Below, in pieces: positions 32,778 through 32,968 of a DNA stretch of 32,968 nt. This DNA is from Candidatus Heimdallarchaeota archaeon (GTDB lineage Archaea > Asgardarchaeota > Heimdallarchaeia > JABLTI01): positions 62,412 to 95,379 of the forward strand of contig JAHLVZ010000001.1 in the NCBI GenBank assembly GCA_019058165.1, written 5' to 3'. The notes below the pieces were generated by a model. The model was not told the DNA's origin and searched no databases. It worked only from the letters and a program-made list of their open reading frames with translations. A program made the position numbers and the translations under genes. Position 1 is the stretch's first letter. Each line of letters begins with the position of its first letter.

Positions 32778-32802
32778 CACTTTACAACCAAGACAAAGAA
32801 TT
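32778..32802 (+). repeat. 25-bp interspersed direct repeat, copy 6
   Basis: One difference (first base C for T). Left flank like copy 1, right flank like copy 4. Confidence 0.9.
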
Positions 32803-32880
32803 CTTCACCGTTTCGTTCTTCTTTTTGCTAAAAAAATTAAATTCAAAGAAGTTTATTGTATGTTTGAAAAGTAATGTGGG

Positions 32881-32968
32881 ATGTTTTCTTTGTCAGTGAA
32901 ATGTCTAAATTGCGGGGAAATGATTGAATCGGATAGTGACCAATGCAATAGTTGTGGATTTAAAATTG
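32881..32968 (+). CDS. Zinc-ribbon membrane protein, duplicate of 27703-28110, 3' end cut by window edge
   Basis: All 88 visible bases align with the start of the gene at 27703, with three differences: the start codon (ATG here, TTG there) and two synonymous changes (GTG/GTA, TGC/TGT). The zinc ribbon 'KCLNCGEMI ... QCNSCGFKI' is complete; the TM part lies outside the window. The upstream 80 bp are also highly similar. A recent duplication whose only visible non-silent change alters the start codon. Confidence 0.85.
   Translation, partial: MFSLSVKCLNCGEMIESDSDQCNSCGFKI

Larger units (their letters stand above)
32539..32880. other. 342-bp divergent spacer with repeat copy 6 and a gene remnant
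   Basis: Holds, from left to right, AT-rich upstream sequence of the small membrane protein, a short minus-strand frame with no clear start (about 28 codons, to TGA near 32604) that I do not call, the LVIVD 5'-end remnant, repeat copy 6, and the leader of the partial zinc-ribbon gene. Confidence 0.5.

Noticed and set aside
24468-32802. CRISPR array
   Set aside because: The 25-bp repeats are 0.6-4.5 kb apart with whole genes between them; no spacer-sized intervals and no cas genes.
1-32968. tRNA or rRNA genes
   Set aside because: I saw no convincing T-loop/acceptor arrangement or rRNA-like sequence on reading; a covariance-model scan would be decisive.

Overview
The window is AT-rich archaeal DNA. 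Archaeal traits are a tetrahydromethanopterin-pathway cyclohydrolase (Mch), a type-2 (methanogen-type) seryl-tRNA synthetase, an archaeal TYW2/Taw2 enzyme, a Dpo4-like polymerase with a PCNA-binding tail, GGTG-type Shine-Dalgarno sites, and PRC-barrel and probable longin-like small proteins. Together with the many membrane-anchored beta-propeller proteins, this suggests an Asgard archaeon. That placement is an inference, because there is no rRNA, tRNA or diagnostic eukaryotic signature protein here.

Left part (1-15.6 kb), mainly housekeeping: a 5'-truncated TnpB at the left edge; a GH57 glycosidase; a small membrane protein; a UDP-sugar dehydrogenase followed by mch on the minus strand; a methyltransferase, a TPR protein and a membrane protein on the plus strand; serS (type 2), a hydrogenase-maturation-type protease and taw2 in close succession; a second, complete TnpB with hairpins at its 3' end; a PUA protein whose 3' end overlaps that of a convergent Dpo4-like polymerase gene; a 40-aa zinc-ribbon microprotein missed by the ORF track; another methyltransferase; and a probable longin-like protein.

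Right part (15.7-33 kb), mainly cell-surface genes: a 1084-aa protein with about 24 thrombospondin-type-3-like Ca2+ repeats; two PRC-barrel paralogues; an S9 peptidase; LVIVD-type and SBBP beta-propeller proteins; a NosD-like beta-helix protein; and small zinc-ribbon or CxxC membrane proteins. Nearly all the large ones have an N-terminal signal or anchor, and most have a C-terminal membrane segment with a basic tail, so they probably display their domains outside the cell.

Most interesting signal: from 24.4 kb to the right edge, six directly oriented copies of a near-perfect 25-bp repeat (core CTTTACAACCAAGACAAAG) lie between genes and cut the region into intervals of one gene each, except the last, which holds three. 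Copy 6 is a mosaic: its left flank matches that of copy 1 and its right flank, including the start of a gene, matches that of copy 4. This suggests the repeat marks or mediates recombination of surface-gene modules. In the same region a two-gene module (CxxC membrane protein plus signal-anchored beta protein) is duplicated, four genes share a leader, and one LVIVD gene is cut by a single in-frame amber codon.
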